Positions 1-13,195 of a stretch of 64,000 nt of DNA are shown here, piece by piece. The position numbers and the translations under genes were made by a program. The notes beneath the pieces are model-generated. The model had not been told where the DNA came from. It did no database searches and saw only the letters and a list, made by a program, of their open reading frames with translations. Origin of the DNA: Tomocerus qinae (taxonomy: Eukaryota > Arthropoda > Collembola > Entomobryomorpha > Tomoceridae); NCBI GenBank assembly GCA_020055645.1, contig CM034546.1, positions 46,934,001-46,998,000 on the forward strand, given 5' to 3'. Within the stretch, counting starts at the first letter, position 1. The number at the start of each line of letters is the position of its first letter.

Positions 1-2648
1 AAAAGGTGCTTTTTTGCCTTTTTTCCAAAAAAGGTTACATTTTTCATGCCCTGGAAAGACTATGTATCATACATAATATAGGTAAGTTGGGGACAAGAGA
101 TTTGTTCACCATTCTTAATGCTCCATATACCAATACTATAATTAAGTGTTCATTTTGGATAAGTGTATTATTGCTTTTTAAGTGATCAAGAGGTTTGCGT
201 TAAATTGATAAGTTCAAAGTTCATAGCAGCAGCCTATTAGGTTGAAGTAAACATCTATATTCGTAAATATAAGTTCATGTCCGTCAGTCCTGAATAAATC
301 AACATTTCCAAAATTCAAACTTCTCATCGTGCGTAGGACGTAAAAAAAGTCTTGTTATCAGAAAAACGATGAAGTAATTTAACGGAGTAACTATTTTAAA
401 AACTGACCAGTAGATACAATGTGAGACGTGTAAACTATAAAAAAGGTGTTCCGAGCATCTAATCTGACGAATTTTTTAAATGAGCCAAAAATTGGAAACT
501 TGTGCTGGCCGAGGCAGCCTTAAGAATTTGTTTGGCGTAGAGTATAGGAACTCTTCCGTACGTCTGTAGTACACCTCAGTAAAATCTAGTGTAACTATAC
601 ATGACATTATGTATACATTGTACTCCAGTTCCGCTGATTCTGTTCTTGTTTTCTCCACTAATAAAGACGCTATCTTCTATACGATGTCATTATAGGTCTT
701 ATAAATTCTTTCTTTCTATTTAGCAAACTATACTGAGGATTTTTACAACTCCAGAAAATGTCAAACATCATTAGATCTAAGAGGAGTACACTATTACAAA
801 AGCAGCTCTTCCCAATTTTCTTGCTCTGTATTTAATTGAGCACCTGTCTGGTTGCCAAATAATCAAGTTGAAGAGGATAAAGAATGTTCTCAACATCAGT
901 TTTGTAATTATTACAAGCTCTTGAAAAGGTTATTTTCTCATAACCTTAATAACACTGCTAAGTTGTACATAGACCATTTAGTATTACGAGGTATAACAAC
1001 GTAAAATTTTCTACAGAGATACGAATTTCAAAGAAAAGCTTGTTTTACCAATTATTATTTAGGTTTTGGCATCATCTATGGCATCATCATACTGTAGGAA
1101 TTGTACAACACTGGAATATTGGTGACTGTGTCATAAAAATGACTTAAGTTAATAATAAATTTCACGTATCTACGGAACTCGCGTAAAATACCGTAATTCA
1201 CACAGAAACAATTTTCATGATACGGAAATACGAATTATCACGACGCTTCGTGTTTGAATAAGGAAGCTTACAGCTAATAACTACCACTCAATTTTGTAAT
1301 GATTCCTAAATGTAGTATATTTCTCATCTCGCCTTCCATAGTTAGCTCAAAGTCCTAATCAAGTGTAAAAGCACACACTAGTGTATGGCAGAAAAATTAA
1401 TCGAATTCTGTAGTGGAATACATCTAACTGTATCTATAAAATCTATTGTTTGCTTGACATTCGGTTACCTCTACATTGTACACTACGTTATAGAATAGTA
1501 GATATCTCTTACCTAAGCTTCAGCAACAATTTGCATTCAGCAAAACAATGCACACATTCATTGGGACAAGCATCAAATGATCCCCGGTAATGCTACAAAG
1601 ATCTTTGGAGGATCGGATGTTAGTAAGATAATCTGTAATGGGAAACTCTCTCTAAATCTCATCATAAGTCTCTTCGTTAGGATCTTTCCAAGGCAAGAGA
1701 GGGTTGATACTGGACTTACTACCAACTACCAAAACGCGATTGTTGCCTTGCCTGATAGATGGAAACTACATTCGCAAAGGTAGCATTTTTCCTACACAAC
1801 AATTCTTCACTATAAGTGGTCGTACTACAGTCAGTCATGTCATGAATGATGAATCGGTTTGAAGTTTCCAGCCCCCCTCTCGTGTCCTACCCTCTGCCCC
1901 CATACTCCAGTTTTCCCGGCACATGCTGCTTATTGCTAAACTAGAACTCATACTAAGGTCAGGGCGGAGATGGCAGTATTTATATCATAAAACTGAGCTT
2001 GTTTTCCTTTGTACCCTCAAACTCAAATGCTCTTTCAATGCCTGTATTCTGAGACTCTACCTCTTTGGTCTCCCTTCCACCCCATATTGTTTTAAAGTTC
2101 TGTTTTTTCTCTACAGTACATTAAATTAATATTAAAACTTAAATGTTAATAGCAATTTTGGCCCATCTTTAGTTTAATCCATATTTGGATAATGAAAATC
2201 GAAGTAAAATTTTATCTTTAGCATTCGCCAAATGGTACGTTATTTAATATGTTTTTGGGCTGAAGAATTCGAAGGAGAAAATTAATACTTGTGAAGATAA
2301 AGAGGAATAACTGGCGGGTATGCAAAAGACAAGTATGGCAAATAAGACGATACAAAACTGCATAATATAATGTTTCCAAAGCGCTTGGTGTTTAAACATT
2401 CTCATTAAAATGGCACGCAAATACAACGGAGTTGTTCTCGTCTCAAAATGAGTAAGAAAGTTACCAGTAGATTTAATTGACCGCAGTCATTTAAAGTCAC
2501 AACTAGAATTCTAGTACTAATTAACTAAAGTCAACAAACAGAACGAGATCAACATTAAATTGTACTACCGTGAGACCCAAAATATACAAACCTAACATTG
2601 AACTTATTGTGATGTTTATAGGAATCGTAGTACATGAGTCATGAGACA
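1..2648. other. AT-rich non-coding stretch
   Basis: No reading frame here has protein-like composition or splice-site support; the short open frames of 60-70 codons look random. Nothing repetitive is obvious. Confidence 0.6.
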
Positions 2649-4257
2649 CATGTGTTGACGGTGAGGTTACAAATGTGTTGACGGTGTAGTTACGAATGTG
2701 TTGACGGCGTGGTTACAAATGTATTGACAGTGTGGTTACGAATGTGTTGACGGTGTGGTTACGAATGTGTTGACGGTGTGGTTACAAATGTGTTGACAGT
2801 GTGGTTACGAATGTGTTGACGGTGAGGTTACAAATGTGTTGACGGTGTAGTTACGAATGTGTTGACGGCGTGGTTACAAATGTATTGACAGTGTGGTTAC
2901 GAATGTGTTGACGGTGAGGTTACAAATGTGTTGACGGTGTAGTTACGAATGTGTTGACGGCGTGGTTACAAATGTATTGACAGTGTGGTTACGAATGTGT
3001 TGACGGTGTGGTTACGAATGTGTTGACGGTGTGGTTACAAATGTGTTGACAGTGTGGATACGAATGTGTTGATGGTGTGGTTACAAATGTGTTGACGGTC
3101 TGGTTACGAATGTGTTGACGGTCTGGTTACGAATGTGTTGACGGTGTGGTTACAAATGTGTGGATACGAATGCATTGACGGTGTGGTTTACGAATGTGTT
3201 GACGGTGGGGTTACAAATGTGTTGACGGTGTGGTTACGAAAGTGTTGACAGTGTGGATACGAATGTGCTGACGGTGTTGTTACAAATGTGTTGATAGTGT
3301 GGTTACAAATGTGTTGACGGTGTGATTACGAATGTGTTGACGGTGTGGTTACAAATGTGTGGATACGAATGCATTGACGGTGTGGTTTACGAATGTGTTG
3401 ACGGTGTGGTTACAAATGTGTTGACAGCGTGGATACGAATGTGTTGACGGTTTGGTTTACGAATGTGTTGACGGTGTGGTTACAAATGTGTTGATGGTGT
3501 GGTTACAAATGTGTTGATGGTGTGGTTACAAATGTGTTGACGGTGTGGTTACAAATGTGTGGATACGAATGCATTGACGGTGTGGTTTACGAATGTGTTG
3601 ACGGTGTGGTTACAAATGTGTTGATGGTGTGGTTACAAATGTGTTGACGGTCTAGTTACGAATGTGTTGACGGTGTGGTTACAAATGTGTGGATACAAAT
3701 GCATTGACGGTGTGGTTTACGAATGTGTTGACGGTGTGGTTACAAATGTGTTGACAGCGTGGATACGAATGTGTTGACGGTTTGGTTTACGAATGTGTTG
3801 ACGGTGTAGTTACAAATGTGTTGACGGTGTAGTTACAAATGTGTTGACGGTGTAGTTACAAATGTGTTGACGGTGTAGTTACAAATGTGTTGACGGTGTA
3901 GTTACAAATGTGTTGACGGTGTAGTTACAAATGTGTTGACGGTGTAGTTACAAATGTGTTGATGGTGTGGTTACGAGTGTGTTGACGGTGTGGATACGAA
4001 TGGGTTGACGGTGTGGTTAAGAATGTGTTGACGGTATGGTTACAAATGTGTCGACGGTGTGGTTACGAATGTGTTGACGGAGTGGTTACAAATGTGTTAA
4101 CGGAGTGGTTACAAGTGTGTTGACGGAGTGGTTACAAGTGTGTTGACGGAGTGGTTACAAATTTGTTAACGGCGTGGTTACACAAGTGGTGATAGTATTG
4201 TTACAAATGTGTTGACGGTGTGGTTACACATATGATGACGGTGTGATTACACATAGC
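2649..4257. repeat. 23-base minisatellite array, about 70 copies
   Basis: The unit is close to TGTGTTGACGGTGTGGTTAC plus three bases (ACGAA or ACAAA at the joint), starting at 2651 and again at 2674. Units differ by point changes (ACGG/ACAG, GTGTGG/GTGTAG, CGAA/CAAA). There are shortened units with GTGTGGATACGAATGCATTG inserted around 3150, 3357, 3560 and 3690. The array degenerates toward its right end (4080-4257, 'ACGGAGTGGTTACAA' variants). It is non-coding and G/T-rich on the + strand. Confidence 0.95.
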
Positions 4258-7200
4258 AAGTAATTACAATTTTCCCTAACCTTATTTATAGTATTAAATT
4301 AATTATAAATAACTATTCAAAAAAGCTGCTTTAAGATCGATTTTTTCTACCGCCTCATAAAACTTATCAGTCTTGCCTTTGGTTTTTATATACTGTATTT
4401 AGGGTTGTTTTACTTCACTTCCACTTACTTTACTTGGTATCAACAGAAAATATTATATTATGGAGAAGAGACTAGGCTCTATTCGTTCGGCCGACATTCT
4501 GTTTAACCTGTTTCCGTATTAACACTTTTAAAGCCAAAGTTAGGACTGTGACTGAGACATGGGTAAATGAAAATGTCTACAGGCATAGAAAAAAATAACG
4601 AATATACACCAAAACACAAAAAATACGAATGCATCATCCCAATTACAGCATACCTGAAGATGCCGATTTATATGTATTTACAACCTTATTTCCCGTCTAG
4701 TGGTTGAACCGTCGCGTCGATTCACTACACTTACACTACTACACCCTCCCTGGCACTATTATATGTGCGAAATCGTCAACTATGTTCATTGTTCAATACA
4801 AAATTCATTGTTCAATACTCAATTCATTGTTCTAACTCAAATGACTAATTTTTAACGAATTTTCCGACCTTCAAGGGCATAACATCTAAGTGTAAAAACT
4901 GAAATCTCAGCTTAAAATGAAGAGGCGAATGCAAGTAAAAGTATTATGTATTAAAGCGATTGTTACTTACTTGCACTATAGCATAGTAAAAGCTTTGCCA
5001 GATTCTCCGATTGTACATTTTTGCCAAACTATCCAACCACCGTCAAAACACCAAACTGACCGACTATTATATACTAACTGGTAAAATTAACGCTTAAACA
5101 GGAAATAAGTCTATCAACTAGCTTTCTGAGAAATGGCACATGTAAGAACTGTATGGCCAGGGCACTGCACCAGAGAACACACGAAGACAGTTGCAAAATG
5201 CAATTGAAAGGAGTCCAGCAAACCACACTAGTTAACATAGGGAAACTGCAGAGTAGAGAAGAAGTTCCAATAGGGAACATCAACTCGAAAAGGATCAAAA
5301 TTAAGAGTAATAAGAAATCGCGGGGGAGTATTCATTGCAACTCCTTTGTGTTAATACAACTTATCTTGTTGTTTTTGAGACAGATGTATGGTCCGAACAA
5401 ATTTAGGTTTGAATGTTACACCTACGCTTATCAAAATTAATAATTATCAATGAAGGTAAATAATAGATTTGTTAGGAGTATGTTAATAATACTCAAGTTT
5501 AAAGTGTATAATATACTATTAATGCTAGCTGACATATAAGGGTAGTAATGATGAAACCTTAAATACATTAATAAGTATGATTACGTAAGACTTAGAATAA
5601 CAAAGACAGATATATATAATTATCAAACGATATGCCTTAATTGGCAGAGTTTATAGAATTACATATATATTCTACGGCTTTAAGATTCAGAGTTTACAGA
5701 TTGAATAGCATAAATTACTTTTCCCGTAGCCAACAGTTTCTTCCTGACAGCAGAAGAGAAAGATTGAAGAAAGTATTAAATTAGATCTAGTTGTATAGCT
5801 ATGGATCAGTGATAACTTTATAGAATATTTTTTCTAAAAGGAACTGACAAAACAGTTTCTATTATATAATTTTCCATGAGACTTAAAGCGTGGGTAGATT
5901 TCAAAGGATGAACCATCGTCATGATGCTTGTCGCCTGGTGCAGACATGCAACATAATATGGCAGCAGAGCAGTTTGTTGATTGAAAGTGATTGTGTTGCA
6001 ACAAGTTCGCAGAAGGATAAATAATTAGATTTACAATAGTGCTTTGTAATAAATGCATGCATAAGTTTTCTCCTTTCCTCTCCATTACAATAAAGTTGAA
6101 ACTTTTCTGTATAGGGAATTATGTATTTACTCATATCAAAATTTTCATCGCTAATTAGCTATCTCTAAATAAATAATCCCCACGTCGAAGTAATTCCACA
6201 ATTAACATGCACATATCAAGTTTAAGTGTAGTAGGAATAACTTAGGTATTTGATATTAGATTAATAAAGGGTATAGTGTACTTGTATGGACCCAAATATT
6301 TGAGGCATAAATACGATAGTGATTAGTGAGTTTATTTCCCGTAATTTAGAGTTGAAAGGCCATTGATATGATTTTAAATTTGGATTGCAAAAGTTACAAT
6401 TAAAAGTTCATCAATAAAAAAATTTCTAGGAGCAACAAAGAGGAATTGTTTCTAGGTGCAAAATTTTAGGGTGAAACATGGCTTTACTGATTTATAATAG
6501 GATTGGTTCGACGCAGAAGAAGTAAGAAGAACTATTTCTTACGGTAAGCCTGAAATCAAAATATGTTATGAGTGTATTTTGATACTGAATGCTTTTAGTT
6601 GTATGTAAGGCTACGCACAGCTAGCGATTTATCATTCCTGCTTTGCCACTGAATCCGAACGCAGCGTCGGTTGAATATAGTTCGCAACAAGTGGTCCAAC
6701 TCACCTGGATTTCTCAATTTCCCTCATCTCCGCTGAAAGTTCAGTAGAAAGTCAATCCGGTCGAGTCCATCAAACACAACCCAAGGACAGTAATAAATTG
6801 GTGGCTAGCTTTGTGGAAAGATTATTGTATCTATTCCTCCTCCTAACAACGATTATGTCAGCTATAAGAGGGTAGTAGAGCTAATGAAATAATAATTATG
6901 TGAATTGGTTAAATCACATAGACGACCATTTTGCATCTACCCAGTTCCTGTAGTCCATTCGAAATACTTAGCCTAACGACTGTTTTCTATGCTAAAAATG
7001 AAGACGCCAATTGCTATTACTAATCCGAACTTACCAATGGAAGAATTCTTTGGAGATAATGATCTGGTAAGTGAAAATTTAAACTTTAAGATAGTTACAA
7101 TAGTTGCATTTTTATTATTGTAAGACTGTAAAGTCGCCACGCCGTAAATTGATTTTATGTGCGGCATGCCGTAATGCCGCAAATTAAGCAAAAATACATT

Positions 7201-8144
7201 TTTGACAGGTAATGAATTGGATTTTTGGCAATATTATTTGATTTAGGATATGGCATACACTACTTTTGTGCGTCAATTATATGGCAGTTTACGATACCTT
7301 GATTTTTAGGAATCTGTCAGAAATTAATAACATTCAGGGTAACTAGATTTTTACTGCGAATTTAAGTATTACTGTCAAACCATTTAACCAAGCCGCCCCT
7401 GCAAAATTTTGTTCTCTTTTGTTGTAACTAACAACCTGAAATAGGCAATAATTGCATGAAGCCCAAAAGTTTGTTTTTTAAAAGAAGAAACAGTATTTTT
7501 CAAATGTTCAAAGGCTTTGGGCTAGAAAGCCGCCTTGTATTTGTTTACAGGTAATTAAATTTTAAAGGTATTTAAATATAATAAACTTAATTATTAGTCA
7601 TTTTCAACTAACTTTGCTCTCTATTGTCTTAAAAATGATGGATAATGAATTGGTAAGTGGTAAAAAGCTACAGTATTTTAACTTGAAATGATTTATATAA
7701 TATTTTCCGTGCTTGTACATATAATATTATATACAAGCACTATCCAGTAGGGGCGGGGAGGGGCCCAGCGCCGGCCTAAATCTGAGAAAAGTAAAAGTTT
7801 GTCTCAAAAAAGGCCAATTTTTTTCATTTTTGTCATCCTTTTTTGGTTGTGCCCCCTTGAACAAATTTCTAGATACTTGCCTGTACATGAATATGTTAAT
7901 TAATACTAGCTGTAGACCTAGCACAATGCGCTAGTAAAATTTTGATTAAGTAAATTTCTAGCGACTGTGCTTTGGCTCGTATTTCATTGATGGACCATTG
8001 ATTATTTAGTAAAACAATTTTTAATGCTTAAGCGTGTTGAAATTTAAAACAAAATCAGTATTCATTACATTTTAACGATTTTAACGATACGGACATAAGG
8101 TACATGGAACGTTCAATTGACATTTTACTTTGAAAAAGAACCTA
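4258..8144. other. AT-rich non-coding stretch
   Basis: No supported gene. A small frame at 5153-5440 (95 codons) has no recognisable motif and no splice-site support, so it is not called. A GC-rich patch at 7742-7780 (starting CAGTAGGGGCGGGGAGGGG) resembles the start of a hAT-type transposon remnant, but no matching inverted end was found. Confidence 0.5.
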
Positions 8145-8330
8145 CTCTTGAGATTTAATCGCTGTGGAATCGGTATGATTTTCGCGCAAATTTTGGGGTT
8201 AGTTTTCTGAGTACTATACACATGCATTTCATGCTGTAGCCACATGGTGATAATAAATATAGTACTTAGAAAACTAACCGCAAAATTTGCGCGAAAATAA
8301 TACCGATTCCACAACATTAAATCTCAAGAG
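8145..8330. mobile_element. 186-base TA-flanked inverted-repeat element (MITE)
   Basis: The two ends are inverted copies of about 75 bases. The left end starts CTCTTGAGATTTAAT and the right end finishes ATTAAATCTCAAGAG. The element is flanked directly by TA on both sides (8143-8144 and 8331-8332), the target duplication of the Tc1/mariner superfamily. The two arms (for example TCGCGCAAATTTT and its complement) meet at a loop of about 35 bases near 8225-8255. There is no coding capacity, so this is a non-autonomous fold-back MITE. Confidence 0.85.
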
Positions 8331-9824
8331 TATATGAGTTTTCGAAAATGTATATTAATTTGTATCGATGGAAAATAACCAGGGTTTCCCCCTGGTGGAG
8401 TTTCCCCTATATTTCCCAGTAAAATTAGAAACCAAAATGTTATAAATTTTGTTCAAATGAATGTAAAAAAGTAGCGGAGGTTAAGTCATTAGATCGCAAA
8501 CATCTTTAGTTGTAACATCCCTAGTCCTTTAGATACATGACATGATCTAAAAGTGTACATTCGATCAAATCAAGCTTTAGCTCACGATTTTCAAAAATGT
8601 TACTATATGACAGTGACAGCTGCTGTTACTTTAAGTGGCGAGCTCCTGTTTTACTCTCCCGCAGCCAGGTTGAACGTAACTTAGAAAAACTGACCCTGAA
8701 CCGCAGTTGATAGTAAAACAGTAGCCTGTTTTCCTTTCTGTCTGCCGGCAAAGGACTAAAGCTAAAATAATAAAGTAGGCAGCCGCCTCATTCTTTGGTT
8801 AGGTTATATTATGATATGCTAAATTAGGTTTGTGTGGTATCCAGTTTGAACCTAAGTGGGAAAGGAAACCTGCTCAGTACAGGATTACTTTTGGAAATAG
8901 CATAATATTTCATGGTTTTAGTGTAAGCAAATATCTAAATTGAGTCCCTATGTCAACATGAAATTGTTGAAAATCTTAGTCATATCATGTCAAAATAGTC
9001 TTGTTTGTAACAAAAATTAGTCAGTCCTACGAGTAACCATCTGAGAGTAAGACGCACAATTTTCTCCGCTCTCCAAATCCGATTTTACCGAAATAAATTT
9101 AATTGCTTTTCGTTGTGTAACATCTCTTGCAACCGAACCGAAGTTATTCTTTTTCTTTAAGATTATACGGGTAGTCTACTTTTAAAAATTACATTTACAA
9201 TCTCCATCTATTTTGATTTTCTAATCGTCCCCTGACAAAACATATTCTTAGTAAGCATTGGACAGACAGACAGATTAAGTACACGCTCACAAAGTAGTCT
9301 TGATCCCAACTTATCCCCTATTCTCTCAATTTCGAAACACTGAAATTTTACAAAATGGCCATGGTGACAGACTATTTAATCGTAATATTAATTCGAAAAT
9401 TCATAATGATATAGGTTATTTTTCAAAGTAAAATCTCAATTATTATACAAGAATACCGACAGAATTCCATTGGCATGTCCCACCTATACACTTTAACGTC
9501 TATGCAGTAGTAAAGATTCATAAATTTTTGCCGTTTAAGTTGAATTTAAAATTATCGCCAGTAGCATTCCCAATTAGCGCGAGAAAATCATAAATTTCAA
9601 TCATTGAGCAAAAATAAACACTGTTTCGGTGTTGAAGAGAGATTAATACGCAAGGGGCCCAATTTCAGTATGGTAACCCTGGTAATATTATTGGCTGTGT
9701 GCATGAATAGAGTCAAGAAAGTAAATAATAATAATATCTCCCAGTTGTAGGCTAGGAGTTTAAATCACGAAAAGATATGTTAAATAAATTCAAATAAGGT
9801 CGATTTTTCTATTTTTCCACATAG
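8331..9824. other. non-coding stretch upstream of the F-box exon
   Basis: AT-rich DNA without a supported gene. Small inverted repeats occur: ACCAGGG/CCCTGGT near 8378-8397, and CTGTTTTACT/AGTAAAACAG near 8647 and 8712. The first exon of the F-box gene (its start codon and the leading part of the F-box) should lie somewhere here, but I could not place it. Confidence 0.45.
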
Positions 9825-11591
9825 ATTCTGGCTAATATATTTCGAAACTTGCATGGAGAAGATTTGAAAACGTGTCGTTTAGTATGTCGCAAATGGCGCG
9901 ATGTTTCTCAGCCCCAATTTAAATCGGAAATGACTATAGTATTTGAAAGAAACGACACAAGAGTAAATTCATTAAGAAATCGCTTAAAAGGCTTTGAATC
10001 ATTTTTCCGAGACTTTCCAAACGACTGCGATGGACTTCCACTGGAATCTGTAAAATTTATCAAAACAAATTGCACTGTAAGAGATAATATGTGGACTGAC
10101 AATTGGCTGGACTTATTTGGAGATGGCATCAAAAATCTGACAGTGGTAGTCGATCATTATCGCTACCATTTGTTGATGCATCAACTGAAAGCTTTCCAAT
10201 ATATCATCTTTAGGTATATTTACAACGTGGAAAACTTGTCATTGATATTTATTGTATTAGACGACCAAAATATTCAAGATGACACGCCAGATTCTTTTGT
10301 GCCCATTTGGCCTAATAAATATGGTAAAATGGTAGGATCTAAATTATACAGCCTGAAATCACTAAAATATTTTGTCCATGAAAAGTTTACTTGGAGTTAT
10401 GACCCGACTAGAGAAGTAGCCCGATGTCTATTCGAAATAATTTCTGCAGCAGAAAATCTCGAAAGTCTTGAAATGAACCTGAACCCGAATCATACTACTA
10501 CTCTGCTGCGGATTCCCCCAGAAAATCTGGTAAGCATAAGAGAACTGTCTCTGGTTGACTGGAAGTCAAATTACCTACAAGTTATCAGAGCTATTAGCAA
10601 GCTGGCAGACGTGGGGCGAAAGGGGAAACTGAAGTTGAATTCATTTACCCTGCAATGCACTTGCCCTCACAATGAACAAAGCAGAGTTGGAGACATTCTT
10701 CTTCATTCCCAATTATTGCTGGTATTTCTTAGGAGCCAGAAAAATTGTCTTAAAAATCTTAATCTCGTACATCCACCATTACCTGGCTCTGCTCTTGTGG
10801 CCGGTGGTAAATATCCTTTCCGTAACATTTTGAAAGGTAAATATACGTATATAAATATACTTAATAATTTCTGTAAGCATTTAGAAATTTTGATTTATTT
10901 ATTTCGTTCTATGTTATCTATAAATCCAGGTCAAGAGGACTTCGTTTTTCCATGTCTGGCAAATTTAGAGAGATTTTCTCTATGTAGTTCATACAAGAAC
11001 GTCGCTTGGATATCATCTGGTTATACTGAATGGAACGAGTTGTTTCCTTCGTTGAAAACATTGGATTATCGTTACTCAGTTGATCCTCTCAATTCAACAT
11101 TTTCACAATTTTTAAAGACCAAGATTGTCCCTAGTCGAAGCGTATCAGAAATTACTTTTGCTGTCAATGCATTTATGTCCGACTCCCATTATTCTGAAAC
11201 TGAAGATGAGGATGTTCAAGCTTTTAGATTGTTACATATGGTAAGGGAACATTTTCCTAACCTGAGACTTTTAAAAGTTTTGAGTAAGGCGACCAAAAGG
11301 TCATGGAAGTACGAAGCAGGATTGAAAGGATTTCTCCAATTTACCCAAACGAGCACGCCGTCTTCAGTCGGAGTCAACAATTTGTTTGTCGGGAAGGGAT
11401 ATGAATATCTCAAGAGGACCAATAAAAAGGATTGTAAAAGAGTTGCTGGGCAAGACAGAGTTACTACTGGTCAAGGAGAAACTTCCACTTCCATGCGACA
11501 AGTTTCCACTGTGGAATACGTTATTGTCCATGTTGTGACTCAAAGAATTGGCCACATGAAGATGAAATTGATAATGCATGTTGAGCTATAG
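9825..11591 (+). CDS. F-box/LRR-like protein (exon, 5' part missing)
   Basis: The sequence reads as a substrate-recognition subunit of an SCF-type ubiquitin ligase. The F-box begins right after a splice acceptor (TTTTTCCACATAG, ends 9824) with ILANIFRNLHGEDLKTCRLV and continues CRKWRDV, which is the usual F-box C-terminal half. The first residues (LP-x-E) must come from an upstream exon. The rest is irregular leucine-rich repeats, for example 'AENLESLEMNLN', 'LKNLNLV', 'LANLERFSL' and 'FPSLKTLDYRYS'. Bases 10837-10929 have consensus splice ends (AAG/GTAAAT...CCAG/GTC), phase 1, 93 bases and AT-rich, so they may be an in-frame intron; they also read 'FCKHLEIL', which is LRR-like. After about 11400 the called frame looks unlike protein, whereas the frame ending at 11536 (KELLGKTELLLVKEKLPLP) is more convincing, suggesting a one-base shift near 11400. 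The substrate is unknown. Confidence 0.75.
   Translation: MLANIFRNLHGEDLKTCRLVCRKWRDVSQPQFKSEMTIVFERNDTRVNSLRNRLKGFESFFRDFPNDCDGLPLESVKFIKTNCTVRDNMWTDNWLDLFGDGIKNLTVVVDHYRYHLLMHQLKAFQYIIFRYIYNVENLSLIFIVLDDQNIQDDTPDSFVPIWPNKYGKMVGSKLYSLKSLKYFVHEKFTWSYDPTREVARCLFEIISAAENLESLEMNLNPNHTTTLLRIPPENLVSIRELSLVDWKSNYLQVIRAISKLADVGRKGKLKLNSFTLQCTCPHNEQSRVGDILLHSQLLLVFLRSQKNCLKNLNLVHPPLPGSALVAGGKYPFRNILKGKYTYINILNNFCKHLEILIYLFRSMLSINPGQEDFVFPCLANLERFSLCSSYKNVAWISSGYTEWNELFPSLKTLDYRYSVDPLNSTFSQFLKTKIVPSRSVSEITFAVNAFMSDSHYSETEDEDVQAFRLLHMVREHFPNLRLLKVLSKATKRSWKYEAGLKGFLQFTQTSTPSSVGVNNLFVGKGYEYLKRTNKKDCKRVAGQDRVTTGQGETSTSMRQVSTVEYVIVHVVTQRIGHMKMKLIMHVEL
10837..10929 (+). other. possible intron inside the F-box gene
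   Basis: GTAAATATACG follows AAAG at the left end and TAAATCCAG precedes GTC at the right end. The length of 93 is divisible by three and no stop occurs, so both spliced and unspliced forms stay open. Splicing would give ILKG-QEDFVF. Confidence 0.45.
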
Positions 11592-13195
11592 GTTATTTAG
11601 AATCCTCATTAAATATATTTAACTGGTAGATAGACAGGTAGGTTAATTGTGCACATTGCATTAGATAGACGTCGTAAATAGGTGGTACATTAATTGATTT
11701 ATAATATTTCCCTTACTCAAGATTTTTATTATTCATTTCGATTGAGTTCCTTAACTACATTAATGTCATAATACTTGGAAAATGTAGGGAATAATTTACC
11801 TATAGTTATTTAAACGTTTAATATGAGTTAGACCCTTTTAAATGTATAATAGGTAGTCACAAACATATGTTGAAAAGCTGGAGGCATAAAAGTAAGCTGG
11901 GCTTGTGAATTTATCAGCTAAATATCTTAGGTATACTGTCAGGAGAAATTTTCCAAGAGTAGTAATAACAACCACAGAACAAATATCGGGAAAATTATAC
12001 TTCAATTCATTATTTTCCAAGAAGACGAATGTTCATTTTAATAAACGGACAGAAAATTAGAAAATCTCTAATAGTAAATACAGGTTGAAAACAGGCTTTG
12101 CAAATCAAGCGCTACTCTTGGAACTACTTCTGATATTTCCTCCAGTCGCAAAACTCTGCAGAGTTCGTGAATCATAAATTTAGTGTGTATTGAAGGTATG
12201 AGTTGGTTCTACGAATGAGTAGGATAATAGTGTAATTGAATCAGTGAGCGGATCTGCAGAAGGAAGTTGCTGCAACGAGATTATCGATTTCTCTGAACTT
12301 GGATGACGGAGTTTGACTAGGCTGCCCACATAAGATACATAAAGAGCAACAAGCAACTCAAGTATCAATCCAGATATCTCATAACCCAAATATGCAAACT
12401 ATCTTTAGGATATCTTTTAGAATATCGCAGAATGGTGTATTTGAAGCGTCTTCATCCGTGGCCTGATTTAATACCATGCAAAGGACTTTTTCAAGTATCA
12501 TGCATACTTTCTCTAATTGTATCGTTCATGTACAAGGTACAAGTTCTAGATTGATTAGCAAAGACGCGCATTCCGTGAGAGAGACAGGGCTTATTGCTCC
12601 TGAAGTTGCTTTATGAAGGTTGAACTAACTCCAAGTGCAGATGGATCGGTAATTAGAAATCATAAAGTTTCCTTATGCATTAAATTCCGGAAATTCACTT
12701 GCTTTTGCTACTCCGGAAAAACTTTATCTGTATCATTTCTCATTTCTCAAATACGGGGAAAACTAGGAGATAGTAAGGATGTACTTACCTCCCTTCCAAT
12801 GCAGTTATAGATACTAGAATCTCTCAACTCTCCTATTCAGTCGCAATTCAGATTCCAAAAGGTAAACTTGGAGTGAAAGTTATAATAGAAGAAAATATTA
12901 CAATGGAGAAATATGGCCAATTATTTTAAATTTTTTCATCTTAAATATTCCATCAAATATATTATCAAAACAAAAATTGGAATAATCTAGTAATAATGTT
13001 ATCGGCTAAGTTCCCTCACTCTCACTAAGTGGGAAGAGAAGTGTATGTGAAAAGAAGCCTATCTCCCGTAAGTTGATACTATTAATCTATCTATGTCTCT
13101 GAAACCAATTACTAAATTGTGAAAATATTGGCTAAACTGTCACAGAACGAGTATGTAATAGATTGGTTTATTAATTGAATGCATTATATTTGCAG
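11592..13195. other. non-coding stretch
   Basis: AT-rich DNA with no supported gene. An ATTAAA at 11608-11613 could serve as the poly(A) signal of the F-box gene. The open frames at 12180-12810 have no recognisable features. Confidence 0.45.

Noticed and set aside
2649-4257. CRISPR-like array
   Set aside because: The units are contiguous with no unique spacers, in an animal genome. This is a minisatellite.
5153-5440. 95-codon + strand frame
   Set aside because: No recognisable domain, no splice-site support, and its strand overlaps another random frame of similar length.
7740-7870. hAT-type MITE starting at CAGTAGGGGCGG
   Set aside because: Only one plausible end; no inverted partner or 8-base target duplication was found.
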